Below, in pieces: positions 1 through 7,257 of a stretch of 25,194 nt of DNA (position 1 is the first letter of the stretch; every line of letters begins with the position of its first letter). The position numbers and the translations under genes are program-made. Location: NCBI GenBank assembly GCA_045531795.1, contig JAZSET010000091.1, positions 1-25,194 of the forward strand, read 5' to 3'. The DNA comes from UBA4717 sp045531795 (GTDB lineage: Bacteria; Bacillota; Clostridia; Oscillospirales; CAG-272). The notes below the pieces were generated by a model. That model saw nothing but the letters and a program-made list of their open reading frames with translations, had not been told where the DNA came from and did not search any database.

Positions 1-215
1 ATTATACCGTATAAGAGGCTGAAAATTACCATAAGTAACTGCCCGATAGGATTTCCTTTGGCATTGAAAATCAGAGAAGTGACACCGCACAGCGAAGCAC
101 ATAAGGTAAGATAATTATCCCTGTCAAAAATGACAAAGGATACGACAATGAGCAACACGGAAAAAGTCCACAGCGAAATGTCAGTACCGGAAAAGTATTT
201 GTTCAGTTTAATCAT
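1..215 (-). CDS. pnuC: PnuC-family vitamin transporter, N-terminal part (gene runs off the left edge)
   Basis: The first 71 residues are visible, starting at an ATG (213-215) with an AGGAG ribosome site just upstream. The fragment begins MIKLNKYFSG, then has a hydrophobic helix (about residues 15-30), a short polar turn, and the stretch AKGNPIGQ followed by another hydrophobic segment. This spacing, and the small-residue/AKG pattern between helices, fits the PnuC family, which imports nicotinamide riboside; relatives import thiamine or riboflavin. The rest of the gene, including the substrate-determining residues, lies outside the window, so the vitamin is not known. The gene is alone behind its own promoter and a roughly 110-nt structured leader, which suggests control by an RNA element. 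The family call is an inference from a partial protein. Confidence 0.7.
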   Translation of the reverse strand, partial: MIKLNKYFSGTDISLWTFSVLLIVVSFVIFDRDNYLTLCASLCGVTSLIFNAKGNPIGQLLMVIFSLLYGI

Positions 216-325
216 AGTATCTCCTAAAAAAATAAACATCCGCAAGTATATCTTCAAAGACCTAACGATATACGAACGAATGCTCAAGGCATCTGCTACC
301 CGGTGGCAGCTTAAATTATTAAGTT
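216..325 (-). promoter_or_regulatory. Structured 5' leader of the pnuC-like gene; possible riboswitch of unassigned class
   Basis: Read on the minus strand, this leader holds consecutive hairpins: GCTGCC-ACCG-GGTAGC, then ATGC-CTTGA-GCAT, then GTATATC/GATATAC around a 14-nt loop, closed outside by CATTCG/CGGATG. A weak CTTAA/TTAAG stem comes first. A T-rich stretch and AGGAG follow before the start codon. Other pnuC-family genes are known to be controlled by riboswitches (NAD+-II for pnuC, TPP for pnuT, FMN for ribM/pnuX). I do not see the TPP or FMN core sequences here and cannot confirm the NAD+-II fold from memory. No intrinsic terminator is evident, so any control would act on translation. 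Confidence 0.4.
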
Positions 326-331
326 AAGTGT

Positions 332-360
332 ATTATAGCATACAATAGGCAAAAAATCAA
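332..360 (-). promoter_or_regulatory. Promoter of the pnuC-like gene
   Basis: On the minus strand, TTGATT (355-360) is followed after 17 bases by a perfect TATAAT (332-337). This predicts a transcript start near position 325 and a 5' leader of about 110 nt before the ATG at 215. Confidence 0.75.
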
Positions 361-385
361 GGGTATTAAATAAAAATTATTTGGA

Positions 386-420
386 ATAAAAAGAAACAGC
401 ACTTACTTTCGTTAGTGCTG
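386..420 (-). terminator. Intrinsic terminator downstream of the tRNA-Pro 3'-end copy
   Basis: A stem at 397-420 (CAGCACT paired with AGTGCTG, extended past one mismatch to a TTTC loop) is followed on the minus strand by TTTCTTTTTATT. It sits directly after the displaced copy of the tRNA-Pro 3' end and may be the original terminator of that tRNA. Confidence 0.7.
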
Positions 421-422
421 CT

Positions 423-445
423 TTTTGGTCGGAGTGACACGATTT
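423..445 (-). repeat. Direct repeat of the tRNA-Pro 3' end (copy 1; copy 2 at 577-599)
   Basis: The 23 bases at 423-445 are identical to 577-599, which cover the last 20 bases of tRNA-Pro including its encoded CCA and three bases beyond. The copies lie in the same orientation, 154 bp apart, and each is followed on the minus strand by its own terminator hairpin. This is the pattern left when an element integrates at a tRNA 3' end, or when a second tRNA copy is mostly deleted. No integrase or other tRNA portion is present. Confidence 0.8.
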
Positions 446-541
446 CAAGAGTTTGCCTGCGGCAACTCTGTAAAGGTGTGTTATGTTGATTAAGGCGTTT
501 GTGTTCGTACACCTTTAATTTAAAATCCTGATTCCCCAATC
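446..541. other. Gene-free segment between the two tRNA 3'-end copies
   Basis: No coding region is supported here. The segment has a hairpin at about 448-469 (AGAGTT-GCC paired with GGC-AACTCT, with one bulged T) and a longer stem formed by AAAGGTGT (about 472-479) and ACACCTTT (about 510-517). Together with the flanking 23-bp repeats it could be the footprint of a small or decayed mobile element, or a copy of an interspersed repeat. Confidence 0.4.
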
Positions 542-574
542 AAAACAAAAAGGAACGGATAAACCGTTCCTTTT
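542..574 (-). terminator. Intrinsic terminator of tRNA-Pro
   Basis: AAAAGGAACGG (548-558) pairs with CCGTTCCTTTT (564-574) across a 5-base loop. On the minus strand a T-rich run follows. It lies 5 bp past the tRNA's CCA end. Confidence 0.85.
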
Positions 575-579
575 CGTTT

Positions 580-656
580 TGGTCGGAGTGACACGATTTG
601 AACGTGCGACCTCTTGGTCCCGAACCAAGCGCTCTACCAAACTGAGCCACACCCCG
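580..656 (-). tRNA. tRNA-Pro, anticodon CGG
   Basis: The minus-strand sequence folds as a full cloverleaf of 77 nt including an encoded CCA. The acceptor stem is CGGGGTG/CACTCCG with one G-T pair, and the discriminator base is A. The D arm contains GGCTCAGTTTGGTAGAGC. The anticodon stem is CTTGG/CCAAG with loop TTCGGGA, giving anticodon CGG, which reads the proline codon CCG. The T arm contains GTTCAAATC. It has its own strong promoter and terminator. Its 3' end is repeated 154 bp downstream. Confidence 0.97.
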
Positions 657-673
657 ATATTTGCTACCAAAGC

Positions 674-702
674 ATTATACCATATAGAACAGTAAATGTC
701 AA
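674..702 (-). promoter_or_regulatory. Promoter of tRNA-Pro
   Basis: On the minus strand TTGACA (697-702), 17 bases, then TATAAT (674-679), ending 18 bp before the tRNA 5' end. This is a consensus sigma-A promoter, as expected for a stable RNA. Confidence 0.85.
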
Positions 703-776
703 TGCTTTTGGTGCAAATATTTTACAGTTAATGATTAAATGAAAGAATAAGTTTTTTACCATTAATCGGATTTTGT

Positions 777-1526
777 TTATTGATAGTCAACAACACCGAC
801 CCAGGAGAGAAGAAACTCTCTTTCTTTTTCGTTGCCCTTTACAGACTGTGAAGCTGCAACGATTGGCATCCATTTTTGTACATATTTCTTTTCGGTATTG
901 CTCTTCTGGCAGAACAAATCAAGATATTCTTCAGCACCTGCCTTGTCGCCGTTTAAGCAGAAGAGAAGATATGTTCTTGCAACATCTGCAGAAGCATTAC
1001 CCTGAGTCGCATGCGCCCAGTCAATTATATAAGGTGTGCCGTCATCTTTGATGATGATATTTGAGGGGTTAAAGTCTCCGTGACATACCTTTGTGTGCTT
1101 GGGCATACCCTCAAGTGCGGTATGCAAATCGTACTTTACAGTATGGTCAAGCTTACTTTCGGTGATTTTACCGTTCATTTTATCCTTAAGTTTAATGAGC
1201 TTAGGTGACTTCTTTGAATGAACTTCAAGCTGTAAATCTACAAGGAGATTGATGTATTCGCTCTTCTTGTCAGGGTTTTCGTTCATAAGTGACTGGAGAG
1301 TTTTGCCCTCAATGAACTCATATTCAATTGCCCACTTGCCGTTAATCATTCTTACTTCAAGGATTTTCGGAATATTAAGTCCTGTTTCTTCGATTCTGGC
1401 CTGATTCAAAGCTTCATTTAAAACGTCAGCCTTGGAATAGTCTGTATCAAATACCTTAACGCAGCGATCACCCTCGCGGTAAATAACCTTGTTCGTTCTT
1501 TCTGCAATTACATTATCAAATTTCAT
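777..1526 (-). CDS. Aminoglycoside phosphotransferase (APH)/choline-kinase-fold small-molecule kinase
   Basis: The 249-residue protein has the APH-family catalytic signature: a HGDFNPSN loop (Brenner motif; catalytic Asp in HGD) near residue 150, followed by IIDWA, the magnesium-binding Asp segment. The N-terminal lobe has the compact beta pattern of this fold, including an IEYEFIEGKTL hinge-like region. These enzymes pass phosphate from ATP or GTP to hydroxyl groups of small molecules such as choline, sugars, fructosamines or aminoglycosides. No feature tells the substrate here, and a true antibiotic-resistance role should not be assumed. It starts only 18 bp after adhE on the same strand, with a GGAGG-like site in between, so it is probably co-transcribed with it. 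No clear terminator is seen downstream before the tRNA. Confidence 0.8.
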   Translation of the reverse strand: MKFDNVIAERTNKVIYREGDRCVKVFDTDYSKADVLNEALNQARIEETGLNIPKILEVRMINGKWAIEYEFIEGKTLQSLMNENPDKKSEYINLLVDLQLEVHSKKSPKLIKLKDKMNGKITESKLDHTVKYDLHTALEGMPKHTKVCHGDFNPSNIIIKDDGTPYIIDWAHATQGNASADVARTYLLFCLNGDKAGAEEYLDLFCQKSNTEKKYVQKWMPIVAASQSVKGNEKEREFLLSWVGVVDYQ

Positions 1527-1544
1527 AACTTATTCCTCCAAAAA

Positions 1545-4211
1545 TTACGCCTTTTTAGATTTGCCGGCAGTCTTCTTGACACCGGGCATTTCCGGCTCAA
1601 CAAAGTGTTTGCCGTAGTATGCGTTGAGGTACATTTCTCTGATTTCGCTCATAAGCGGATATCTGGGGTTAGCGCCTGTGCACTGGTCATCAAAAGCCTG
1701 CTCAACCATATCGCTGAGTCTGTCGAGGAAGTCCTTTTCGTCAATTCCGTAATCTTTGATTGTAGCCTTGATTCCAACCTTTGCCTTGAGTTCATTTATA
1801 GCATTGATGAGGTTTTCAAGCTTTTCGTTGTCATCCTTGCCTCCAAGACCAAGATAATCTGCAATTTCCGCATATCTTGCAAGGGTGTGAGGATGATCAT
1901 ACTGTGAGAATGTACCCATCTTTACGGGAACTTCAGATGCGTTGAAGCGGATTACCTCTTCAATCAGAAGTGCATTTGCAACGCCGTGAGGGAGGTGGTG
2001 GAATGCACCGAGCTTGTGAGCCATTGAGTGACATACACCGAGGAAAGCATTCGCAAATGCCATACCTGCCATAGTTGCCGCATTAGCCATTTTCTCACGG
2101 GCTTCAACATCAGTCTGACCGTTTTCGTATGCTCTGGGGAGATACTTAAATATATTCTTGAGCGCACCGAGTGCAAGAGAATCAGTGTAATCGGTAGCGA
2201 GCATTGCAGCATAAGCTTCAACTGCGTGAGTTACAGCATCAATACCTGATGCCGCTGTAAGTCCCTTTGGTGCTGACATATGGAAGTCTGTATCAATTAT
2301 AGCCATATTCGGGAGAAGCTCATAGTCGGCAAGAGGATACTTTACGCCTGTCTTTTCGTCTGTTATAACGGCAAACGGAGTAACCTCAGAGCCCGTACCT
2401 GCCGAAGTCGGAATAGCGATAAAGTATGCCTTTTCGCCCATCTTCGGGAATGTGTATATTCTCTTACGGATATCAATAAATCTCATTGCCATATCCATAA
2501 AGTCTGCTTCGGGATGTTCGTAAAGCACCCACATAATCTTAGCTGCGTCCATTGCAGAGCCGCCGCCGAGCGCGATAATTGTATCGGGCTTAAATGCGCT
2601 CATCTGCTTTGCACCCTCTGTAGCATTACCGAGAGTAGGGTCGGGCTGAACATTGAAGAATGTCTGATGAGCAATGCCCATTTCGTCAAGCTTGTCGCAA
2701 ATAGGCTTTGTATATCCGTTCTCATAAAGGAAAGTATCTGTAACAATAAATGCCTTTTTGGAGTGTCTTACAGTTCTGAGTTCGTCAAGGGCAACGGGGA
2801 GACAGCCCTTCTTTATGTAAACCTTTTCAGGAGCTCTGAACCAAAGCATATTTTCCCTTCTTTCTGCTACTGTTTTAATATTGAGTAAGTGCTTAACACC
2901 GACATTTTCCGAAACACTGTTACCGCCCCAGGAACCGCAACCGAGGGTAAGAGAGGGGGCAAGCTTGAAGTTATAAAGGTCACCGATACCGCCGTGGGAA
3001 GAGGGAGTGTTTACAAGTATACGGCAGGTTTTCATACGAGATGCAAACTTTTCAAGCTTTGTCTTTTCGGTAATCTCATTAAGATAAACCGAAGAAGTGT
3101 GGCCGAAACCACCGTCTGCGACAAGTCGCTCAGCCTTGTCAAGTGCTTCGTCAAAACTCTTTGCCTTGTACATAGCAAGAACGGGAGATAATTTTTCGTG
3201 GGCAAATTCTTCTGAAAGTTCAACACTTTCAACTTCACCAATAAGTATCTTTGTACCTTTCGGGACATCAACACCAGCAAGGGAAGCAATAGTGTGTGCT
3301 TTCTGACCAACGATCTTAGCATTAAGACCGCCGTTAATAATAATTGTTTTGCGTACCTTTTCTGTTTCGCTCTTGTTGAGGAAATAGCATCCGCGGGAAG
3401 CGAATTCCTCTTTAACCGCCTTGTAAATTTTATCAAGAACAATTACAGACTGTTCTGACGCACAAATCATACCGTTATCGAAGGTTTTTGAATGGATAAT
3501 GGAGTTAACCGCAAGCTTGATATCTGCAGTGTCATCGATAATGGCGGGAGTATTACCTGCACCAACACCGACTGCGGGCTTACCGCTTGAATAAGCCGCC
3601 TTAACCATACCTGGGCCGCCTGTTGCAAGGATAATATCCGCTTCTTTCATAACTGTATTTGTAAGCTCAAGAGAGGGAACATCAATCCAGTCGATAATGC
3701 CCTCGGGAGCACCTGCAGCAACAGCCGCTTCAAGAACAAGCTTTGCAGCCGCAATTGTAGACTGCTTTGCTCTCGGGTGGGGAGAGATAATGATCGCATT
3801 TCTTGTCTTGATAGCAAGCAAGCACTTGAATATAGCAGTGGAAGTAGGGTTGGTTGTAGGAATAACTGCGGCGATAACACCGATAGGCTCAGCGATTTTC
3901 TTAATGCCGTAAGCCGTATCTTCTTCAATCACTCCGCAAGTCTTTGTATCCTTGTATGCGTTGTAAATATACTCAGATGCATAGTGATTTTTGATAACCT
4001 TGTCTTCAACAACACCCATACCTGTTTCTGCAACAGCCGCTTTTGCAAGAGTAATTCTTGCCTTGTCGGCAGCAGAAGCCGCAGCAAGGAATATTTTGTC
4101 TACCTGTTCTTGCGTGTAGGTAGCAAATTCTGCCTGTGCAGCCCTGACGTTTGTGAAAGCTTCAAGGAGCTTTTCAACGTTGTCGATAATTTGGTGATTT
4201 TTGTTTTCCAT
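1545..4211 (-). CDS. adhE: Bifunctional acetaldehyde-CoA/alcohol dehydrogenase AdhE
   Basis: The 888-residue protein has the standard AdhE length and two-domain order. The N-terminal half is an aldehyde dehydrogenase domain with the nucleophile Cys250 in FDNGMICASEQS and the preceding GVGAGNTPA segment. The C-terminal half is an iron-dependent alcohol dehydrogenase with ALGGGSAMDAAK, GTGSEVTPFAVI and the metal-binding HSMAHKLGAFHHLPHG. It reduces acetyl-CoA to acetaldehyde and then ethanol, regenerating two NAD+ per acetyl-CoA in fermentation. In other bacteria AdhE forms filaments called spirosomes. The start ATG (4209-4211) follows a GGAGG at 11 bp. A promoter lies about 80 bp upstream, with a perfect Rex-like palindrome over its -10 box, so expression should rise when NADH/NAD+ is high. 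The C-terminus is lysine-rich. Confidence 0.97.
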   Translation of the reverse strand: MENKNHQIIDNVEKLLEAFTNVRAAQAEFATYTQEQVDKIFLAAASAADKARITLAKAAVAETGMGVVEDKVIKNHYASEYIYNAYKDTKTCGVIEEDTAYGIKKIAEPIGVIAAVIPTTNPTSTAIFKCLLAIKTRNAIIISPHPRAKQSTIAAAKLVLEAAVAAGAPEGIIDWIDVPSLELTNTVMKEADIILATGGPGMVKAAYSSGKPAVGVGAGNTPAIIDDTADIKLAVNSIIHSKTFDNGMICASEQSVIVLDKIYKAVKEEFASRGCYFLNKSETEKVRKTIIINGGLNAKIVGQKAHTIASLAGVDVPKGTKILIGEVESVELSEEFAHEKLSPVLAMYKAKSFDEALDKAERLVADGGFGHTSSVYLNEITEKTKLEKFASRMKTCRILVNTPSSHGGIGDLYNFKLAPSLTLGCGSWGGNSVSENVGVKHLLNIKTVAERRENMLWFRAPEKVYIKKGCLPVALDELRTVRHSKKAFIVTDTFLYENGYTKPICDKLDEMGIAHQTFFNVQPDPTLGNATEGAKQMSAFKPDTIIALGGGSAMDAAKIMWVLYEHPEADFMDMAMRFIDIRKRIYTFPKMGEKAYFIAIPTSAGTGSEVTPFAVITDEKTGVKYPLADYELLPNMAIIDTDFHMSAPKGLTAASGIDAVTHAVEAYAAMLATDYTDSLALGALKNIFKYLPRAYENGQTDVEAREKMANAATMAGMAFANAFLGVCHSMAHKLGAFHHLPHGVANALLIEEVIRFNASEVPVKMGTFSQYDHPHTLARYAEIADYLGLGGKDDNEKLENLINAINELKAKVGIKATIKDYGIDEKDFLDRLSDMVEQAFDDQCTGANPRYPLMSEIREMYLNAYYGKHFVEPEMPGVKKTAGKSKKA

Positions 4212-4279
4212 TATTAGTGTAACCTCCGAAAAGAATGCGGTATATCGCTAATTTGGGTATTTTATGCGATTTTAAACTG

Positions 4280-4295
4280 TGTTAATATTTTAACA
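4280..4295. promoter_or_regulatory. Rex operator (redox-sensing repressor site) at adhE
   Basis: TGTTAA-TATT-TTAACA is a perfect 6-4-6 inverted repeat that matches the known Rex consensus TTGTTAANNNNTTAACAA at every fixed inner position; only the outermost T/A pair is absent. It overlaps the -10 box of adhE, so a bound repressor would block RNA polymerase. Rex releases DNA when NADH rises, and adhE is a typical Rex target in Clostridia. No rex gene is in the window. Confidence 0.8.
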
Positions 4296-4316
4296 TACTT
4301 TTTTGCGCTTTGTCAA
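4287..4316 (-). promoter_or_regulatory. Promoter of the adhE operon
   Basis: On the minus strand TTGACA (4311-4316), 18 bases, then TAAAAT (4287-4292). The leader to the adhE ATG is about 70 nt. The -10 box is embedded in the Rex-like palindrome at 4280-4295. Confidence 0.75.
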
Positions 4317-4390
4317 TGTGTAATTTATATATATTATTGCAAAATTGAATGTAAGTAGTAGTAAATAATATCAAAAATTAGAGGATAACT

Positions 4391-4423
4391 AAAAAAAGCG
4401 CCTGTTTGAATTTACAAACAGGC
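4391..4423 (-). terminator. Intrinsic terminator of ddh
   Basis: GCCTGTTTG (4400-4408) pairs perfectly with CAAACAGGC (4415-4423). On the minus strand the stem is followed by a run of seven T after GC. It lies 20 bp past the ddh stop. Confidence 0.88.
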
Positions 4424-4443
4424 ACTCAAAAATATTCATTGTA

Positions 4444-5430
4444 TTAAAGCATAGTTTTTCTGATTTCTTCGGGGGATTTCGCACTTAAATATGCGGGAGC
4501 GATGTCAAATACAGTTTTGCAGCCGCTTGCACCCTCGGCATTTAACCTGTACGCAGCACGCGCATAGGCAACAATTACACTTGCAGTAAACTCGGGATTG
4601 GAATCAAGCTTCAGACTATATTCTATAATATGCTTGTGCTCAAGATTTTCACCTGTTTTGCCGCTTCTGATAACAAATCCGCCGTGAGGAATACCACTGT
4701 GGTCACGCTTTAATTCTTCAAGACTGATAAAGTGAACGGTAGTGTCATAGTCAGCAAAATAGTTGGGCATTTCCTTGATTTCTTTTTCGATACGCGCAGT
4801 ATCTGCACCCTCTTCTGCTACAACAAAGCACTCACGGGTGTGCTTTTCTCTTGTGGCGAGTTCGGGATTGTCGCCTCTTCTGACCGCATCTAAAGCCTTG
4901 TCTACGGGAATTGTGTATTGCTTTGCGTCAACAACGCCATCAATGCGTCTGATAGCGTCAGAGTGGCCCTGGCTGACACCCTTGCCCCAGAATGTATAAT
5001 CCTTGCCGTCAACAAGAACACAGGAAGCATACAGACGATTAAGCGAAAACATACCTGGATCCCAACCGACGGATATAATTCCTACTTTACCGGACTTTTT
5101 TGCAGAAGCATCAACATTACTGAAATGTTCGGGGATTTTTGCATGTGTGTCAAAGCTGTCAACTACATTGAAATACTTTGCAAGATCGGGAGTCTGTACG
5201 GGGAGGTCTTTTGCAGAACCGCCGCAGAGAATCATAACATCAATTTTATCCTTCATTCCGTACACATTATCAGCGTGCATTACAGGAATATCGGGAGTCA
5301 GAATTTTTACACTGTTTGGGTCACGGCGGGTAAACACAGCAACAAGCTCAAGGTCAGGGTTTTGCCTGATAGCACACTCAACACCTCTGCCTAAATTACC
5401 GTAACCGAAAATACCAATACGAATTGCCAT
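4444..5430 (-). CDS. ddh: meso-Diaminopimelate D-dehydrogenase
   Basis: The 328-residue protein matches the family's usual length of about 325. It begins with a Rossmann nucleotide-binding motif (IGIFGYGNLGRGVE), followed by FTRRDP, typical of NADPH binding in this family, then LCGGSAKDLP, VDSFDTHAKIP, SVGWDPGMFSLNR and the WGKGVSQGHSDAIRRIDGV substrate region. It catalyses one-step reductive amination of L-2-amino-6-oxopimelate (cyclised as tetrahydrodipicolinate) to meso-diaminopimelate. That product feeds both peptidoglycan cross-links and lysine synthesis. The gene is monocistronic, with its own promoter (5473-5501) and terminator. No other lysine-pathway genes flank it, but a lysine-riboswitch transporter lies about 14 kb away. 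Confidence 0.95.
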   Translation of the reverse strand: MAIRIGIFGYGNLGRGVECAIRQNPDLELVAVFTRRDPNSVKILTPDIPVMHADNVYGMKDKIDVMILCGGSAKDLPVQTPDLAKYFNVVDSFDTHAKIPEHFSNVDASAKKSGKVGIISVGWDPGMFSLNRLYASCVLVDGKDYTFWGKGVSQGHSDAIRRIDGVVDAKQYTIPVDKALDAVRRGDNPELATREKHTRECFVVAEEGADTARIEKEIKEMPNYFADYDTTVHFISLEELKRDHSGIPHGGFVIRSGKTGENLEHKHIIEYSLKLDSNPEFTASVIVAYARAAYRLNAEGASGCKTVFDIAPAYLSAKSPEEIRKTML

Positions 5431-5472
5431 AAATAGTCCTTTCTTTAAGTAAAACCAAAATACATCTACATT

Positions 5473-5501
5473 ATTTTAGCACATTATATTTAATTTTTCA
5501 A
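5473..5501 (-). promoter_or_regulatory. Promoter of ddh
   Basis: On the minus strand TTGAAA (5496-5501), 17 bases, then TAAAAT (5473-5478). The leader to the ddh ATG is about 35 nt and contains an AAAGGA ribosome site. Confidence 0.75.
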
Positions 5502-5511
5502 CACTTAATAT

Positions 5512-5541
5512 AAAAAAATACCGCACTTTTTTGTGCGGTAT
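5512..5541 (-). terminator. Intrinsic terminator of the SLH-type SGNH hydrolase gene
   Basis: ATACCGCAC (5518-5526) pairs perfectly with GTGCGGTAT (5533-5541) over a T-rich loop. On the minus strand TTTTTTT follows. It lies just past the stop at 5548. Confidence 0.88.
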
Positions 5542-5547
5542 CAGGTA

Positions 5548-7101
5548 TTATTCAGCATTTACAAAACGCATAATCATTGTAGCGACCTCAGCTCTTGTTG
5601 CTTCGTTCTTTGCTTTGAAGTACTTGCCGTTGTCGTATCCGTTTATTATCTTTGCATTTACACAGTATGCAACACCATCACGCATATTTTCTGAAATATC
5701 GGCATTGTCTTCAAAGTTAAGCTCGGATGTGCTTATATTTTTGCCTGAATATTTTGCAAATCTGTAAAGCATATCAGCAAGCTCTTCACGGGTAACATTG
5801 TCATCAGGTCTGAAAGAATCTCCGCCGTCAACAATGTTTGAGGCATACGCAAAAGATACTCCCGGCAGATACCACGCGCCCTCGGAAAGGTCCTTGTAGG
5901 GAACAGCCGAATCATTTGCAGTGTCACCTGCAAGTCTTGACAAAACTGTTGCGAGCATAGCACGGGTCATCTTGTTGTCAGGTCTGAATCTTCTTGCAGT
6001 TTCGCCTTCAAAAAGTCCCTTGTATACAACCTGGTCAATGTTGTCGCAAGCCCAGTGACTTAATGTATCAGCAAAGCCTGAGCCACGTCTGATCGGCGAA
6101 ACTGCACCGATTTCAACCATCGCATTAAACATATAGTCAGCAAGTAATTTCTGACCGTTTTTGTTAGGATGAACATTGTCCTTTGCGATAAGGTCAAAGT
6201 TGCTTCTCATATCAAGCTCATCCACACTGTAAATTCTTACAGCCTTGACACCATAAATATCTGCAAGCTCAACAATACGGTCTTCATAATCGAATTTTGT
6301 ATTGCCAAAGGGGTTTTTAGCTTCAACAGCACCGGTACCCGATCTTGTGGGACTGAAAATAACAATCTGCTTGTCAGGGTATGCTTCGATGAGATTTTCG
6401 ATAATGTGACGGAGAGCTCCAGTGAAGGTTTCAAGATCACGGGAGGAGATATCGTCAAGATTTACTCTTGAAAAGTCATTGACACCGCCCATAACTGTTA
6501 TAAGGTCGGCATTTGGCACACCGTTTATAAGTTTTGGCAAGCGTTTGATAAACGAAGGATAGTTTTCAGGGTCGGGTGCAGGGTGGGGAGCATTTGACAC
6601 CATTGACCAGCCAAGACCGTAGTTGTGATTTTTAACCATATATTCGTTTGCCCAATAGTTGTGGTAGTTGAATCCACGGAGAATAGCGGAGTCGTCCGGC
6701 GCAACATCATAGGAGTATGCGGTGATAGAGTCACCAAGACACGCAACTGTAACGTTTGGTACAGCTCTACCTTTTTTTACAAAGGGAACGGGCTCAATAA
6801 CTGTTTCAGTTACAAAAATGTGACACCTCGCATCACCCTCGGCACTTTTTGCAATTATGTAAGTGTCGCCCGCACCGCAAGCTGTAACAACACCGTTTGC
6901 ATCAACAGTTGCAACCGTTTCATTTTCAGAAGAAAATGAAAGAGAATCACCGCCAATCAAATTAAGTTCAAGTGTTTCGCCAACTACCCTGCGGGCAACC
7001 TGTGTGTCAAAGTAAACTTCAGCATTATTGTCGGCTGAAACTGCAACACATGACGAAAAAGCAAGTAATGATAAAAACATAACAATCAGTATCTTTTTCA
7101 T
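5548..7101 (-). CDS. Secreted Ig-like/SGNH (GDSL) hydrolase with three C-terminal SLH repeats
   Basis: The 517-residue protein opens with a signal peptide (MKKI, hydrophobic core, likely cleavage after VSA near residue 23). Residues about 28-100 form a Big2-like Ig domain (pattern SENETVATVDANGVVTA). The SGNH hydrolase domain spans about 115-335, with GDSIT (Ser125), GGVND (Asn208) and DNVHPN (Asp308, His311), so the catalytic set is complete. Residues about 343-517 hold three SLH repeats, each ending in a TRAE-like motif (TRAM, TREE, TRAE), which usually bind secondary cell-wall polysaccharide. The enzyme is therefore predicted to be a cell-surface esterase or lipase-like hydrolase; deacetylation of polysaccharides is a common role but not shown. 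It is a close paralogue of the next gene, from which it differs in its C-terminal modules. It has its own promoter and terminator. Confidence 0.9.
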   Translation of the reverse strand: MKKILIVMFLSLLAFSSCVAVSADNNAEVYFDTQVARRVVGETLELNLIGGDSLSFSSENETVATVDANGVVTACGAGDTYIIAKSAEGDARCHIFVTETVIEPVPFVKKGRAVPNVTVACLGDSITAYSYDVAPDDSAILRGFNYHNYWANEYMVKNHNYGLGWSMVSNAPHPAPDPENYPSFIKRLPKLINGVPNADLITVMGGVNDFSRVNLDDISSRDLETFTGALRHIIENLIEAYPDKQIVIFSPTRSGTGAVEAKNPFGNTKFDYEDRIVELADIYGVKAVRIYSVDELDMRSNFDLIAKDNVHPNKNGQKLLADYMFNAMVEIGAVSPIRRGSGFADTLSHWACDNIDQVVYKGLFEGETARRFRPDNKMTRAMLATVLSRLAGDTANDSAVPYKDLSEGAWYLPGVSFAYASNIVDGGDSFRPDDNVTREELADMLYRFAKYSGKNISTSELNFEDNADISENMRDGVAYCVNAKIINGYDNGKYFKAKNEATRAEVATMIMRFVNAE

Positions 7102-7130
7102 TAAGAGTCTCCCTTATAATTATTTAAGTA

Positions 7131-7159
7131 ATTATACCACAAAGTGTAAAAAAAGTAAA
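7131..7159 (-). promoter_or_regulatory. Promoter of the SLH-type SGNH gene
   Basis: On the minus strand TTTACT (7154-7159), 17 bases, then TATAAT (7131-7136), about 30 bp before the start codon. GGGAG serves as ribosome site. Confidence 0.65.
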
Positions 7160-7218
7160 CGAAATACGCAACATAATACTTAACAAATATCACATCTGCT
7201 TTTTGTGCAAATTTTCAC

Positions 7219-7244
7219 AAAAAGGGCAGACAAATGTCTGCCCT
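7219..7244 (-). terminator. Intrinsic terminator of the dockerin-type SGNH gene
   Basis: AGGGCAGACA (7223-7232) pairs with TGTCTGCCCT (7235-7244); the minus strand continues as TTTTTG. It separates the two SGNH paralogues into independent transcripts. Confidence 0.85.
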
Positions 7245-7257
7245 CACAATATTATGT

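Noticed and set aside
423..656. A prophage or integrative element at tRNA-Pro
   Set aside because: Only the duplicated tRNA end is present. There is no integrase, excisionase or phage gene nearby, so only a remnant can be suggested.
777..1526. Antibiotic-resistance gene
   Set aside because: The APH fold is shared by many metabolic kinases and the gene sits in the adhE operon; no resistance-specific feature is visible.
2280..2888. A 202-codon plus-strand reading frame inside adhE
   Set aside because: It is antisense to strongly conserved AdhE sequence, is rich in Cys and Arg without domain pattern, and has no ribosome site. It is a shadow of adhE, as are the other plus-strand frames at 1605-4217.
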